Shown here piece by piece: positions 26,074 to 34,790 of a stretch of 59,191 bases of DNA. The position numbers and the translations under genes are program-made. The stretch comes from an uncultured beta proteobacterium. GTDB taxonomy: Bacteria; Pseudomonadota; Gammaproteobacteria; Burkholderiales; SG8-39. The notes under the pieces are model-generated. The model saw only the letters and a program-made list of their open reading frames with translations, was not told where the DNA came from and did not search any database. The stretch covers positions 1 to 59,191 of the forward strand of contig CADEDU010000041.1 of assembly GCA_902826155.1 (NCBI GenBank). Reading direction: 5' to 3'. Every line of letters begins with the position of its first letter. The stretch's first letter is position 1.

Positions 26074-27342
26074 TCACTGTGCGCGCGAAGATGCGCCTGA
26101 TGTAGACGGCGTCGGCAGCGCGAAACCGGCAATCCGTTTGTAGTCGTCCGACATGCGCCGCAGTTCGTCCTGGCTGATGACATCGTCGATGTGCCGGAAC
26201 GGTTTTCCGCCGCTCAGTTCGTCGACTTTGATGATGATGTAGTCGGGCGGAAACTGCCGGTTGGTGCGCACCACTTTCGCGGTCGGCTCCAGGCGCGCCG
26301 CTTCGTAGGCTTGCAGCGCCGCCATCGGATCGCGCATTGCGGCAAGGTTCTCGGCGAGTTTTTCCGCGAGCGTGCGGGCATCGATCGTCGCTTGCGCCGC
26401 GCCGTTGGAGCCGCGCGGATACATCGGGTGCGCCGCATCGCCCATGAAGGTGATCCGGCCGAAGGTCCAGCGATCGACCGGATCCTTGTCGACCATCGGG
26501 TATTCGAGGATCTGGTCGGCGTTCGAGATCAGCTCGGCCACGTCGAGCCACTCGAAGCGCCAGTCCTTGTAGATGTGCAGGAAATCGTCGAGCTTGCCGG
26601 GCTTGTTCCAGTCGTTCTTCTTCACGTCCGGCATGCGGCACTCGGCCATCCAGTTGATGAGCTGGTTGCCGTGCTCGTCGATGTCGTCGACGATCGGGTA
26701 GATCACGATCTTGCCGGTTTCGATCGAGCCGATGCGCATGTAACTGCGCCCGGTCAGGATCGGCTTGCGTCGCGTCACACCGCGCCAGGTGTTGATGCCG
26801 GTGAACACGACGTCTTCGTCCGGGTAGAACTGCCGGCGCACGGCCGAATTGACGCCGTCGCACGCCACCGCGATATCCGCGCGTACCGGCGCAAGCGATG
26901 CGCCGCTCGTGGTGTGCCGGAAGGCGAGCGTTACGCCCTGGTCGTCCTGGGTCACGCCGAGGCACTGGCGGTCGGTCAGGATGCGATCGGCGCCGAGACG
27001 CTCCAGCGCAACCTCGTAGAGCACGCGATGCAGCTTGCCGCGGTGGATGCCCAGCTCCGGATAGGGGTAGCCGGCGAACTTCCCGCGCGGCTCCTTGTAG
27101 ATCACCTGCCCGTAGCGGTTGGCGAATACGCTTTCGCGATTCTCGATTGCCACGGCGCGCAGCTTGTCCTCGAGACCCAGCGCGCCAAGCTCGCGCATCG
27201 CGTGCGGAAGCAGCGTGATGCCCACGCCCAGTTCCGTGACTTGCGGAGCGCTCTCGTACACGCGACAGGCGAGGCCGCGCTGATGCAATGCCAATGCGAA
27301 CGTGAGGCCGGCGATGCCGCCACCGACGACAGCGATTTCCAC
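26074..27342 (-). CDS. FAD-dependent monooxygenase (PhzS/salicylate hydroxylase-like)
   Basis: This 422-residue enzyme is a group A flavoprotein monooxygenase. It has the FAD dinucleotide motif GGGIAG (7-12), the DG motif region VACDGVNSAVRRQF, and the GD motif ITFMGDAAHPMYPRGSNGAAQ. The sequence resembles the PhzS-like branch annotated as flavin-dependent oxidoreductase, which hydroxylates aromatic or phenazine-type substrates with NAD(P)H and oxygen. Start is GTG at 27342 with GGAGA upstream. It is 129 bases ahead of Mo-hydroxylase copy 3 on the same strand and may be co-transcribed with it. Confidence 0.9.
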   Translation of the reverse strand: MEIAVVGGGIAGLTFALALHQRGLACRVYESAPQVTELGVGITLLPHAMRELGALGLEDKLRAVAIENRESVFANRYGQVIYKEPRGKFAGYPYPELGIHRGKLHRVLYEVALERLGADRILTDRQCLGVTQDDQGVTLAFRHTTSGASLAPVRADIAVACDGVNSAVRRQFYPDEDVVFTGINTWRGVTRRKPILTGRSYMRIGSIETGKIVIYPIVDDIDEHGNQLINWMAECRMPDVKKNDWNKPGKLDDFLHIYKDWRFEWLDVAELISNADQILEYPMVDKDPVDRWTFGRITFMGDAAHPMYPRGSNGAAQATIDARTLAEKLAENLAAMRDPMAALQAYEAARLEPTAKVVRTNRQFPPDYIIIKVDELSGGKPFRHIDDVISQDELRRMSDDYKRIAGFALPTPSTSGASSRAQ

Positions 27343-27555
27343 GATCGGTCTCCGGTTTGCTGTTTCAATCGCGCGCCTTGCGGGGGAACCCTCTGCACAA
27401 CCTCATGCGAAGTTGCGAAGGTCGCTTCCCAGGTGCGTGCGAGCGAACCGAAGTGTACTGACTTCCCGTGTCGCGAGTCGATCAGCCGATCGCGAACTTC
27501 GCGGCGATGGCGCGGTGATGTCGCGTGCGACTCGCCACCGGCGCCTGTTACACGC

Positions 27556-28515
27556 TCATACGACTGCCGCGTGAGGATGGTCCGCCACCACGGCGTTGAG
27601 CCAGGCGGCAGTACGGGCGAACGCACCGAAACTGAAGAAATGCGCACCGACCACGTTGCAATCGCTGCGTGGCGCGCAGTAGCGGGCGAGGGTTTGCAGT
27701 TGATCGCGCGGATCGGTGCGGCTGACCAGGCGTGCCGCGCCGAAGCCCATGCTTTGCAAGGCGCGAAGCGAGGCGCTTACGCCGCAGCGTTGCGCGTAAC
27801 GCAACAACGTTTGCGGCGTGGTGGGGCCGGCCATGCCGACGTACACCGGTACTCCTCGCGCCGTACGGGCGAGTCCGGAGCAGTAATCGACGATCCGCGC
27901 CGGCGCGAACGAGAACTGCGTCAGGACGAACAGTCCGAGTCCCTGGCGTTGGGCCAGCGCACGCTTGTTGTGGAAGCTCGACTGCAAGACGTCGGCGCGG
28001 ATGCGCGGATGGCCTTCGGGATAGCCGGCGATGCCGATTTCGCGGACCCCGGTGTCGCGCAGCACGTCGTCGCGCAGCAACGCTTCGGCGTCGGAATAGG
28101 GGCCTCGCACCTGCGGATCGTCGCCGCCGATCACGAACACGCGTTGCACGTCGCATTCGAGTGCGGCGCGCTCCAAGAACTCGCGCAACGCGGTGCGCGA
28201 CGGCACGCGCCGCGCGGCCAGATGCGGCACCGGATGCAGGCCGGCGCTTCGGATCTGGCGCAGGCCGGTCAACGTGTCGGCGAGCGACTGGTCGCGCAGC
28301 GCGGTGACGTAAACATCCATGCCACGCGGCAACAGTTCGGCTGCCTGCGCAATTCGCGGCGCATCGCCGAGCGTGCACTCGATCGAACCGTTGGTGATCA
28401 GCTCGGTGACGAGTTGGCCAAGGATCGACGAAGAGAGCGTTGGGTCGCGCGACAGCGCCGCAGCGTCGCCAGCATTCGACCGAAGCGCGGTTTCCGAGCG
28501 GGTGAGGAGTGCCAT
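27556..28515 (-). CDS. Methylenetetrahydrofolate reductase-like protein
   Basis: This 319-residue protein resembles the MTHFR TIM barrel. The Glu in NGSIECTL matches the catalytic Glu of MetF, followed by VYVTALRD, HPVPHLAARR, VIGGDDPQVRGPY, IGIAGYPEGHP and LFVLTQFSF, all in the MetF order. It should act on a folate-bound one-carbon unit with FAD. Overall it is diverged from housekeeping MetF. Start 28515 has GGGAGG upstream. It follows the HTH-methyltransferase gene by 14 bases, so they form an operon; the pairing suggests linked one-carbon chemistry. Confidence 0.85.
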   Translation of the reverse strand: MALLTRSETALRSNAGDAAALSRDPTLSSSILGQLVTELITNGSIECTLGDAPRIAQAAELLPRGMDVYVTALRDQSLADTLTGLRQIRSAGLHPVPHLAARRVPSRTALREFLERAALECDVQRVFVIGGDDPQVRGPYSDAEALLRDDVLRDTGVREIGIAGYPEGHPRIRADVLQSSFHNKRALAQRQGLGLFVLTQFSFAPARIVDYCSGLARTARGVPVYVGMAGPTTPQTLLRYAQRCGVSASLRALQSMGFGAARLVSRTDPRDQLQTLARYCAPRSDCNVVGAHFFSFGAFARTAAWLNAVVADHPHAAVV

Positions 28516-28529
28516 GGCAGCCTCCCCGC

Positions 28530-29963
28530 CTAGTCGCGTTTGCGAGACACGACGTACGACTCGTCGTGAAACCACAATCCGCCGTGCTGCTGCAGCACCT
28601 CGCGCGTCGCGTCGAGATAGGTCTTGTCGCCGAGCGCCTCGGCCAGTCGCTCGTCTTCGATCTGCGCCACGTACACCGCGGCGTTCCAGGCGGCGAACAG
28701 CGTGGAAGTGCCGATGCTGGCCGACACCTCCGTCGGCAGCGTGTGCATGTCGTAGCGGAAAATCGCGCGCGCGTCGGCGTAGGCGTTGAAGTTGAATTCG
28801 CGCGCGTCCTTGCCCAGCTCGTTCTTCAGGGCGCGCAGCAACTCGTGCCGATCGACCGTGTACGGGTTCTCGCCGGGCCAGACGCGCTGCACGATTGCCA
28901 GACCCGGGTCGTCGCCGTGCGAGTGAATGCCGAGCAGCCGCCCGCCCACACCGAGTGCGCGGGTGAGCGGACCCAGCACCTTCTGCGCCTTGAATTCCGC
29001 CGGCACGCGCAGGCGATACGGCTGTGAGGCGATGACCAGATCGTAGTCGGCTCGCGTCGCGCTTTGCCGCGGGATGACGGAATCGAGCAGAAAACGATAG
29101 TCGTCGCGATAGATCACCAGCACCACCGGCCGCTCGTACACCGGATTGCCCGTTTTCGGGCTATGCCGTGCCTGCCAGTGCTCACCGAGGAACGGTTCGA
29201 GCGCGTTGATCTGTTCGGCGAACTCGTGCGATGTCGTTCCGGTGAGGCTGACTTCCTTCCATACCATCGAGGTCGCCGCCGGCAGTGAGCGCGGCGTGAG
29301 CCACGGTGCCTCGGAGTAGTACATGTTGGTGACGATCAGGCACGTTGCCGGATGCTCGAAGAACCGATCGGCCATCTTGGCGAGCGACAGGCGTACGTCC
29401 TCGAGGCTGATCTCCTTGCCGACGATGTAGAACGGCAAGGTCTGGAATCGGCGGTGCATCTCGCGCATGACGCTGGTGAGCACCGATCCATCGCCCATGC
29501 CCGCATCGAACAGGCGCAGTGCGGGCGGTCGCGGATGCAGATGCGCCAGCTCCATGCCGACGCGCTGGGCGATCACTGCCTTCTCGCCGCACGTGTTGAC
29601 GAACAGTAGGTACTTCTGGCGATTGTCGAAGAAGCGAAAGCTTCGTTGCGGCGAGCCGGCGTCGGATGGCTGTTGAGCGCTGGGGGGAGTGGTTCGCGCG
29701 CGGGGTGCGCTGGCGGGCAGCAGATGGAGCACCTCGGCCTTGTCGCCCTGGGGCATGGCTCCACCGTGCGTGGACAGGAACTTGCACACGCGTTCCCAGG
29801 TTTCCGGTGTGACGCGCGCGCCGTCTCGCAGGCGGGCGACGAACTTGCCGTCGTTGACTGCGCGGCGGCCGAATGTCGATTCGGCCATACCGGCTTGGCG
29901 ACAGAACGAGGAAATGCTGTCGAGCAGGGTGCCGGAGGTGGCGGCGTTGGGGACGGCGCTCAT
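28530..29963 (-). CDS. HTH-methyltransferase-like fusion protein
   Basis: I do not know a named gene for this 477-residue protein. Residues 15-63 read as a small helix-turn-helix (FCRQAGMAESTFGRRAVNDG, then RVTPETWERVCKFL). A Pro/Ala linker to about 105 follows. Residues 110-477 look like a Rossmann methyltransferase, with motif I LFDAGMGDGS (151-160), then FYIVGKEISLEDVRLSL, DYDLVIASQPYRL and LGVGGRLLGIHSHGD. It may combine DNA binding with SAM binding or catalysis. GAGGAGA precedes ATG 29963. A palindrome and two half-sites lie in the upstream gap, consistent with autoregulation. It is in an operon with the MTHFR-like gene. Confidence 0.75.
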   Translation of the reverse strand: MSAVPNAATSGTLLDSISSFCRQAGMAESTFGRRAVNDGKFVARLRDGARVTPETWERVCKFLSTHGGAMPQGDKAEVLHLLPASAPRARTTPPSAQQPSDAGSPQRSFRFFDNRQKYLLFVNTCGEKAVIAQRVGMELAHLHPRPPALRLFDAGMGDGSVLTSVMREMHRRFQTLPFYIVGKEISLEDVRLSLAKMADRFFEHPATCLIVTNMYYSEAPWLTPRSLPAATSMVWKEVSLTGTTSHEFAEQINALEPFLGEHWQARHSPKTGNPVYERPVVLVIYRDDYRFLLDSVIPRQSATRADYDLVIASQPYRLRVPAEFKAQKVLGPLTRALGVGGRLLGIHSHGDDPGLAIVQRVWPGENPYTVDRHELLRALKNELGKDAREFNFNAYADARAIFRYDMHTLPTEVSASIGTSTLFAAWNAAVYVAQIEDERLAEALGDKTYLDATREVLQQHGGLWFHDESYVVSRKRD

Positions 29964-30028
29964 TGAGTTGTCTCCTCGTTTTGGTGATCGCTTGGATCAG
30001 CGCATTTTTATTCTCGTCTCCTCGAAAA

Positions 30029-30100
30029 TGGGATCACAACCACGCTGAATTCATGAGAATTGATGGGATATATCCCACAAAAGTAAAGGGTGACATCCCA
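30029..30100 (-). promoter_or_regulatory. Operator cluster: 14-bp palindrome with flanking half-sites
   Basis: A perfect palindrome TGGGATATATCCCA lies at 30064-30077, 101 bases before the HTH-methyltransferase start. Two more half-sites flank it: TGGGATCAC at 30029-30037 and GTGACATCCCA at 30090-30100 (TGGGATGTCAC on the other strand). A minus-strand TTTACT (complement at 30082-30087) could be a -35 box, which would place the palindrome in the promoter spacer. Repressor-type autoregulation is inferred. Confidence 0.65.
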
Positions 30101-30111
30101 CCTGAGCGAAG

Positions 30112-30522
30112 TCACCCGCCCGCTGCGGCCTGCGCCCCGGCCTGGGCGCACTGATGATCCTCTTCAGCCGACCCGCCGCCACAGCCGATCGCACCGATCA
30201 CCTGGCCCTTGATGACGATCGGAACCGCGCCGCCGGTCGGCAGGGCTTCCCCATGGGTAATTCCCGGCAATGCGCCCCAGAAGGGATTGGTCTTGTGGCG
30301 CTCGGCTAGTTCAAGCGTTGAAGCACGAAACGCCGCCGCTGCCACCGCCTTGGCGCGCGAGGTATCAGGCGTGAGAAAGCCGGTGCCGTCGCCTTTCATG
30401 CACAGCACCAGCCGACCGGACTCGTCGACCACCGAAACCGTCATGCGCGCCCCCAGACTCTGCGCCTTGTCGAACGCGGCCTGCGCGGCGCGCTGCGCCA
30501 CGGCCAGGGTCATTTCGATCAT
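30112..30522 (-). CDS. GlcG/HbpS family heme-binding-like protein
   Basis: This 136-residue protein belongs to the GlcG/HbpS family (former DUF336). Family landmarks are TLAVAQRAAQAAFDKAQSLG, MTVSVVDESGRLVLCMKGDGT, SRAKAVAAAAFR, GGAVPIVIKGQVIGAIGCGGGSAEEDHQCAQAG. Members bind heme or cobalamin-like ligands or have unknown roles, and often accompany glycolate or alcohol oxidation genes. It follows the DoxX gene by 33 bases and is probably co-transcribed. The role here is unknown. Confidence 0.88.
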   Translation of the reverse strand: MIEMTLAVAQRAAQAAFDKAQSLGARMTVSVVDESGRLVLCMKGDGTGFLTPDTSRAKAVAAAAFRASTLELAERHKTNPFWGALPGITHGEALPTGGAVPIVIKGQVIGAIGCGGGSAEEDHQCAQAGAQAAAGG

Positions 30523-30555
30523 GTTCGAGACCTCGCTTCGGTTGATGGACAGCGC

Positions 30556-30966
30556 TCAGCGACGCCGGCCGCGGCCGTCGACACTCATCGCACCGGCGCC
30601 GAACGCGGCGATGTAAAGCAAGCCACCAAGCACCGCGCCGTTCTTCAGGAAGTGATTGAGCTGGTTGACGTACTGTTCCGGCGGGAAATTCCAGAAGCCG
30701 TGAAAGATCGGCGAGATGATCGCCACGAAGATCGCAAGGGCCGTGGCCACCCAGCGCGTATTCCAACCCAAGATCAACACGAGGCCGCCGACGATCTCCA
30801 GGAACAGAGCGAGCACCAGCAGCGGTTCGGCCATCGGCACACCGTTCTTCGTCATGTAGGCAGCCGATGCGGAGAACGCCATCGACTTGCGAATGCCCGC
30901 GACGAGAAACAAGATTCCCATCAACGCGCGACCGATGAACAACACGAAAGATTGTCCGGAACTCAT
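30556..30966 (-). CDS. DoxX family membrane protein
   Basis: This 136-residue protein has four hydrophobic helices and matches the DoxX family: FIGRALMGILFLVAGIRKSMAFSASAAYM, PLLVLALFLEIVGGLVLILGW, ATALAIFVAIISPIFHGFWNF and LKNGAVLGGLLYIAAFGAGAMS. DoxX proteins are linked to respiratory or redox functions in the inner membrane, but most members lack a defined activity. AAAGGAG precedes the ATG. A perfect inverted repeat lies 30 bases upstream. Confidence 0.88.
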   Translation of the reverse strand: MSSGQSFVLFIGRALMGILFLVAGIRKSMAFSASAAYMTKNGVPMAEPLLVLALFLEIVGGLVLILGWNTRWVATALAIFVAIISPIFHGFWNFPPEQYVNQLNHFLKNGAVLGGLLYIAAFGAGAMSVDGRGRRR

Positions 30967-30995
30967 TCCTGCTCCTTTGTCGTTGGCTTCGTTAT

Positions 30996-31013
30996 CGCGC
31001 GGTAAACCGCGCG
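30996..31013. promoter_or_regulatory. Perfect inverted repeat upstream of doxX-like gene
   Basis: CGCGCGGT-AA-ACCGCGCG is an 8-bp perfect inverted repeat with a two-base centre. The near-absent loop and lack of a T-tract fit a protein-binding site better than a terminator. It lies just ahead of the DoxX start and 117 bases past the LVIVD gene stop. Confidence 0.45.
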
Positions 31014-31129
31014 GGCCCGCAGTTTAGTGCGCTACGGCCCGATGACCAACCGTGCTCTCGGCAACCCTGACGTGCGGGTGCTGAGGCGATAGCACGGCGA
31101 TGCCGCGACGCCGGGGTGTGCGGACCCGC

Positions 31130-32398
31130 TCATGGGTTGTCGGCGTCTGCCGGTCGGTGGAAGCGCAGCACGTACACGCCGTGGTTCTTGTCGCTCACGA
31201 AGAGGTTGCCGCGCGCATCGACCAGCACATCTTCGGATTGCGTGGCCAGTCCGGTTTCAGGCAACGGCCCGCGGCGCTCCAGCGGATCGGGGGCGATGAA
31301 GTAACCGACTTCCTTCGGAAAGCGCTCGTCGCTGATGTCGAAAGCGCGAAGGCCGGCGTTGAAGTAGGTGAGAAAGACGATGCTCTCGTCCTGCCACAGG
31401 ATGGACTGGTGCTGCGGTTGATGCTGGTTGTGCGGGCCGAATCGCCCCGGTCGCTCGCAAAAATTGCGCACGCCCATGCCCGCGGGCGGTTTGGGAAGCG
31501 GAAACAGGGATATCAGGCGCGGTTTGGTCTCGTCGCGCACGTCGACGATGCCGGCATAGCCCAGCGGTTCATCGCAGCGTTCGTTGATCGCTTCGGAGTT
31601 CACCAGCACCAGCGGGCGCCCTTCGAGCGGAACCGCCGTATGTACCGCGATGAAGCTCTGAAACGGCGGCGAGAACGGCAGTTCCGAGACCATCCTCGGC
31701 TTGGTCACGTCGGAGATATCGAGAATGACGAAACCGCCGGCGCTGTAAGGCAGATAGGCGCGTGATCCCTTCACGTACGCGCCGCCGTGAAGCAGCGTGC
31801 CGTTGGGGGCGCCAGCCTCCCCACCAGCCACCCATTGGCCCTTCCGCCACCAGCGCGAGATCTCGCGCGGCCGGCTCGGATCGGCAATGTCGACGATCTG
31901 ATAGATGTGGCCCTGATAGCCATCGGGCAGGGCGGTCGTATGAACGTAGCGCCCGCCGTCGTAGTAGTTGCGATGCGTGCCGCTGCCGCCGGTTTTGTAC
32001 TGACCGAGTCGGCGCGGATTCTCGGGGTCGGCCAGATCCCAGATCACGAAGCCCTCGTCGTACGGACCGTTCGGATCGCCGCCCCAGCCGGCGGGAATGC
32101 GCTCCATCGAGGTGATCATGCGGCCCTCGGCGATCTGCACCTGCAGCGTCCAGGTGTTGGGCGGACCGTCGATGAATCGCACGAAGCGCGGTCGCGCCGG
32201 ATCGGTCACTTCGACGATCGACAGCCCGCTATGCCAGAACTGCGCGGTGTACAGATACCAGCGCTCGCCCGCCTGATGCACCGCCAGCTTGAACGCCGGC
32301 CGGCCTTCGAGATCGACATAGCCGATCGGCTCGAAATTCTTGACCCACGCTTTTCCTGGTGGAAACGCCGATGAACTCGCCGCGGCCCCGTTCGACAT
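31130..32398 (-). CDS. LVIVD-repeat beta-propeller protein
   Basis: This 422-residue protein is built from repeats of the LVIVD type: LSIVEVTDPARPRFV, FVIWDLADPENPRRLG, YQIVDIADPSRPREIS, FVILDISDVTKPRMVS, AGIVDVRDETKPRLIS and LRAFDISDERFPKEVG. The repeats should form a beta-propeller. No signal peptide is evident at the chosen start, so location is uncertain. A strong site AAAGGAGAAG precedes ATG 32398. Function of the family is mostly unknown. Confidence 0.85.
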   Translation of the reverse strand: MSNGAAASSSAFPPGKAWVKNFEPIGYVDLEGRPAFKLAVHQAGERWYLYTAQFWHSGLSIVEVTDPARPRFVRFIDGPPNTWTLQVQIAEGRMITSMERIPAGWGGDPNGPYDEGFVIWDLADPENPRRLGQYKTGGSGTHRNYYDGGRYVHTTALPDGYQGHIYQIVDIADPSRPREISRWWRKGQWVAGGEAGAPNGTLLHGGAYVKGSRAYLPYSAGGFVILDISDVTKPRMVSELPFSPPFQSFIAVHTAVPLEGRPLVLVNSEAINERCDEPLGYAGIVDVRDETKPRLISLFPLPKPPAGMGVRNFCERPGRFGPHNQHQPQHQSILWQDESIVFLTYFNAGLRAFDISDERFPKEVGYFIAPDPLERRGPLPETGLATQSEDVLVDARGNLFVSDKNHGVYVLRFHRPADADNP

Positions 32399-32483
32399 TG
32401 CTTCTCCTTTGATGAACGCATCGGTCCCCGACGATCTTCTAGCGTTCGCGCCGCGAGCCCGTCAAGCCACGTGCGTCACCGCG

Positions 32484-33404
32484 TCATGGCGCGAGCGATG
32501 CCGCTTGAAGCATGCACACGTACGCGTCGCCACCGCTGGTCTGCGGCCAGACGAATGGGATGTGCGGGTAGGCGCGCTCGAGCACGTTTCGATTGTGTCC
32601 GATCTCGAGGACCAGCCAGGCATCGCGGCTCATCCATTGCGATGCCTGAGCGAGGATCGGGCGGACCAGCTCGAGACCGTCGCTGCCGGCGGCGAGTGCC
32701 AGTCCTGGTTCATGCAGATATTCCGGCGGCAGCGTACGCATCGACCGCGCATTGACGTACGGCGGATTGCTGAGAATGAGATCGTAGCGTTCGTCGACGA
32801 GTGCTTCGAACAGATCCGAGCGCAGCAGTCGGACCCGTTGTGCAAGACCGTGTGCGGCAACGTTCCTGCGCGCGACCGCGAGTGCGCCGGGCGAGATGTC
32901 AATCGCATCGACCTGCGCGTGCTTGAACGCGTATGCGGCGGCAATCGCCAGACAGCCCGATCCGGTGCACAGATCGAGCACGCGTCGAATGCGAACAGTT
33001 CGCTCGATCCACGGCCGGAACTTTGCGCGCAGCAGTTCCGCGATGAACGAGCGGGGGATGATGACCCGCCGATCGACGTAGAACTTCAACGGCCCCAGCC
33101 ACGCTTCGTTCAGGAGATAGGCGAGCGGCGTGCGTGTTTGCGTGCGCCTGGCTACCAGTGCTTCGACGCGTCGCTGCTGGGCTGCGGTAAGCGCGCGGTC
33201 AGGCTGGGCTGCCAGTGCCTCGAACGGCACATCCAGCGTGTGCGCCACCATCCAGGTCGCTTCCTGCGCGGCATCCGTCGTCCCCTGGCCGAACTGCACG
33301 CGCGCGGCATGCAGTGCACGGGCGGTCCGCGCCACGGCGATTGCGACGGTTACGTTCGAGTCGGGGGCAGAGCGGGCAGGCGCTCGATGCGATCGGGTCG
33401 GCAA
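32484..33404 (-). CDS. prmB: Ribosomal protein L3 glutamine methyltransferase
   Basis: This 306-residue protein is a SAM-dependent N5-glutamine methyltransferase of the PrmB type. It carries RTPLAYLLNEAWLGPLKFYVDRRVIIPRS, the SAM motif VLDLCTGSGCLAIAAA and the catalytic NPPYVN motif. PrmB modifies a Gln of ribosomal protein L3. The N-terminal helical domain and the YLLNEAW segment separate it from PrmC. It follows dapE by 106 bases, a known betaproteobacterial arrangement. The exact start is less sure. Confidence 0.93.
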   Translation of the reverse strand: MPTRSHRAPARSAPDSNVTVAIAVARTARALHAARVQFGQGTTDAAQEATWMVAHTLDVPFEALAAQPDRALTAAQQRRVEALVARRTQTRTPLAYLLNEAWLGPLKFYVDRRVIIPRSFIAELLRAKFRPWIERTVRIRRVLDLCTGSGCLAIAAAYAFKHAQVDAIDISPGALAVARRNVAAHGLAQRVRLLRSDLFEALVDERYDLILSNPPYVNARSMRTLPPEYLHEPGLALAAGSDGLELVRPILAQASQWMSRDAWLVLEIGHNRNVLERAYPHIPFVWPQTSGGDAYVCMLQAASLAP

Positions 33405-33510
33405 TGCCAGGCAGCGGAAGGTAGATGGAGGAAGGTCGAAGAAGCTCGAAGAAGGCCAGGGAGGACCACTCTGACGGTCGGTGAGACGGTCGCTTCAAGC
33501 CGGCAACGGG

Positions 33511-34656
33511 TCAGGCGAGCAGTTTCTCCAGCGTGCGCCGGTAGACGTGTTGCAGAACATCGATCGAGTCGATGGCGATGTGCTCGTTGATCTTGTGGAT
33601 GGTGGCATTGATCGGGCCGAACTCAACAACTTCGCGGCAGATCGACGCAATGAAGCGCCCGTCGGAGGTGCCGCCGGTGGTCGAGAGTTCGGGCGTGACG
33701 CCGGCAACTTCCTGGATCGCCGACGACAACGCCTCGACCAGTTGTCCCCGCGGGGTGAGGAACGGCATGCCCGATAGCGTCCACTCGAGCGTGTAGTCGA
33801 GCCCGTGCCGATCGAAGACTTCCCTGACGCGTGCCTTGAGGCCGTCCGGGGTGCACTCGGTCGAGAAGCGAAAATTGAAATCGACTTCGAGCCGGCTCGG
33901 AATGATGTTGGTGGCGCCGGTTCCGGCATGGATGTTCGACATCTGCCATGAAGTCGGTGGGAAGTACTCGTTGCCGGCGTCCCAGCGTACGGCCGCGAGC
34001 TCGGCGAGAGCCGGGGCGACGAGATGGATCGGATTGCGACCGAGGTCGGGGTATGCGATATGGGCCTGAACGCCTTTGACCACCAGCTTGCCCGACAGCG
34101 AGCCGCGGCGCCCGTTCTTGATCATGTCGCCGAAGCGATCGACCGACGTGGGCTCGCCGACGATGCAGTAGTCGAGCGATTCGCCGCGCGCGCGCAGACG
34201 CTCCACGACGCGCGCGGTGCCGTCGATCGAGGGGCCTTCTTCATCGGAGGTGATGAGCAGCGCGATCGAGCCGCGCGGATCCGGATGCGCGCGCAGAAAA
34301 TCTTCCAACGCAACCATGAACGCGGCAATCGAACTTTTCATGTCTGCGGCGCCGCGTGCGTAGACCTTGCCGTCGCGCTCCACCGGCACGAACGGGTCGG
34401 AATTCCACTCGGGCAACGGACCGGTCGGTACGACATCGGTGTGCCCGGCAAAACAGAGCAATGGATGCGCAGTGCCGCGCCGCGCCCAGAGATTGGTCAC
34501 CTCGCCGCACACGATCGGCTCGATGGTGAAGCCCAGCGGGCGCAGGCGATCGGCCAGCACCTGCTGGCAGCCGGCGTCGTCAGGGGTTATCGAGCGCCGC
34601 TTGAGCAGCTCGAGCGTGAGCGCGTAGGCCGGACTCAACGTGATCGTCCTCAACAA
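33511..34656 (-). CDS. dapE: Succinyl-diaminopimelate desuccinylase
   Basis: This 381-residue M20-family metallohydrolase cleaves N-succinyl-LL-diaminopimelate in the lysine/peptidoglycan pathway. Zinc ligands and neighbours are in [27 protein letters not shown], and the late GGTSDGRF and [10 protein letters not shown] segments typical of DapE. Length is normal. It completes the set with dapC and dapD upstream on the same strand. Confidence 0.96.
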   Translation of the reverse strand: MLRTITLSPAYALTLELLKRRSITPDDAGCQQVLADRLRPLGFTIEPIVCGEVTNLWARRGTAHPLLCFAGHTDVVPTGPLPEWNSDPFVPVERDGKVYARGAADMKSSIAAFMVALEDFLRAHPDPRGSIALLITSDEEGPSIDGTARVVERLRARGESLDYCIVGEPTSVDRFGDMIKNGRRGSLSGKLVVKGVQAHIAYPDLGRNPIHLVAPALAELAAVRWDAGNEYFPPTSWQMSNIHAGTGATNIIPSRLEVDFNFRFSTECTPDGLKARVREVFDRHGLDYTLEWTLSGMPFLTPRGQLVEALSSAIQEVAGVTPELSTTGGTSDGRFIASICREVVEFGPINATIHKINEHIAIDSIDVLQHVYRRTLEKLLA

Positions 34657-34790
34657 TGAGCAGGGAGGACGCGATCATAAACGCACACGCAAGGCACGCA
34701 CACGCAAGGCGGCATTCGCCGCCGCAGAGGCTATCGAGGTGATGCGGGAGGCTGATGCCTCCGCGGGTGTTCCCGGGCGCCTTGTTGTGC

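Noticed and set aside
26191..28533. Plus-strand open frame of 780 codons opposite the monooxygenase and MTHFR-like genes
   Set aside because: Antisense shadow; crosses two well-supported genes and has no recognisable fold or ribosome site.
30996..31013. Rho-independent terminator of the LVIVD gene
   Set aside because: Loop of two bases, no T-tract, and 117 bases past the stop.
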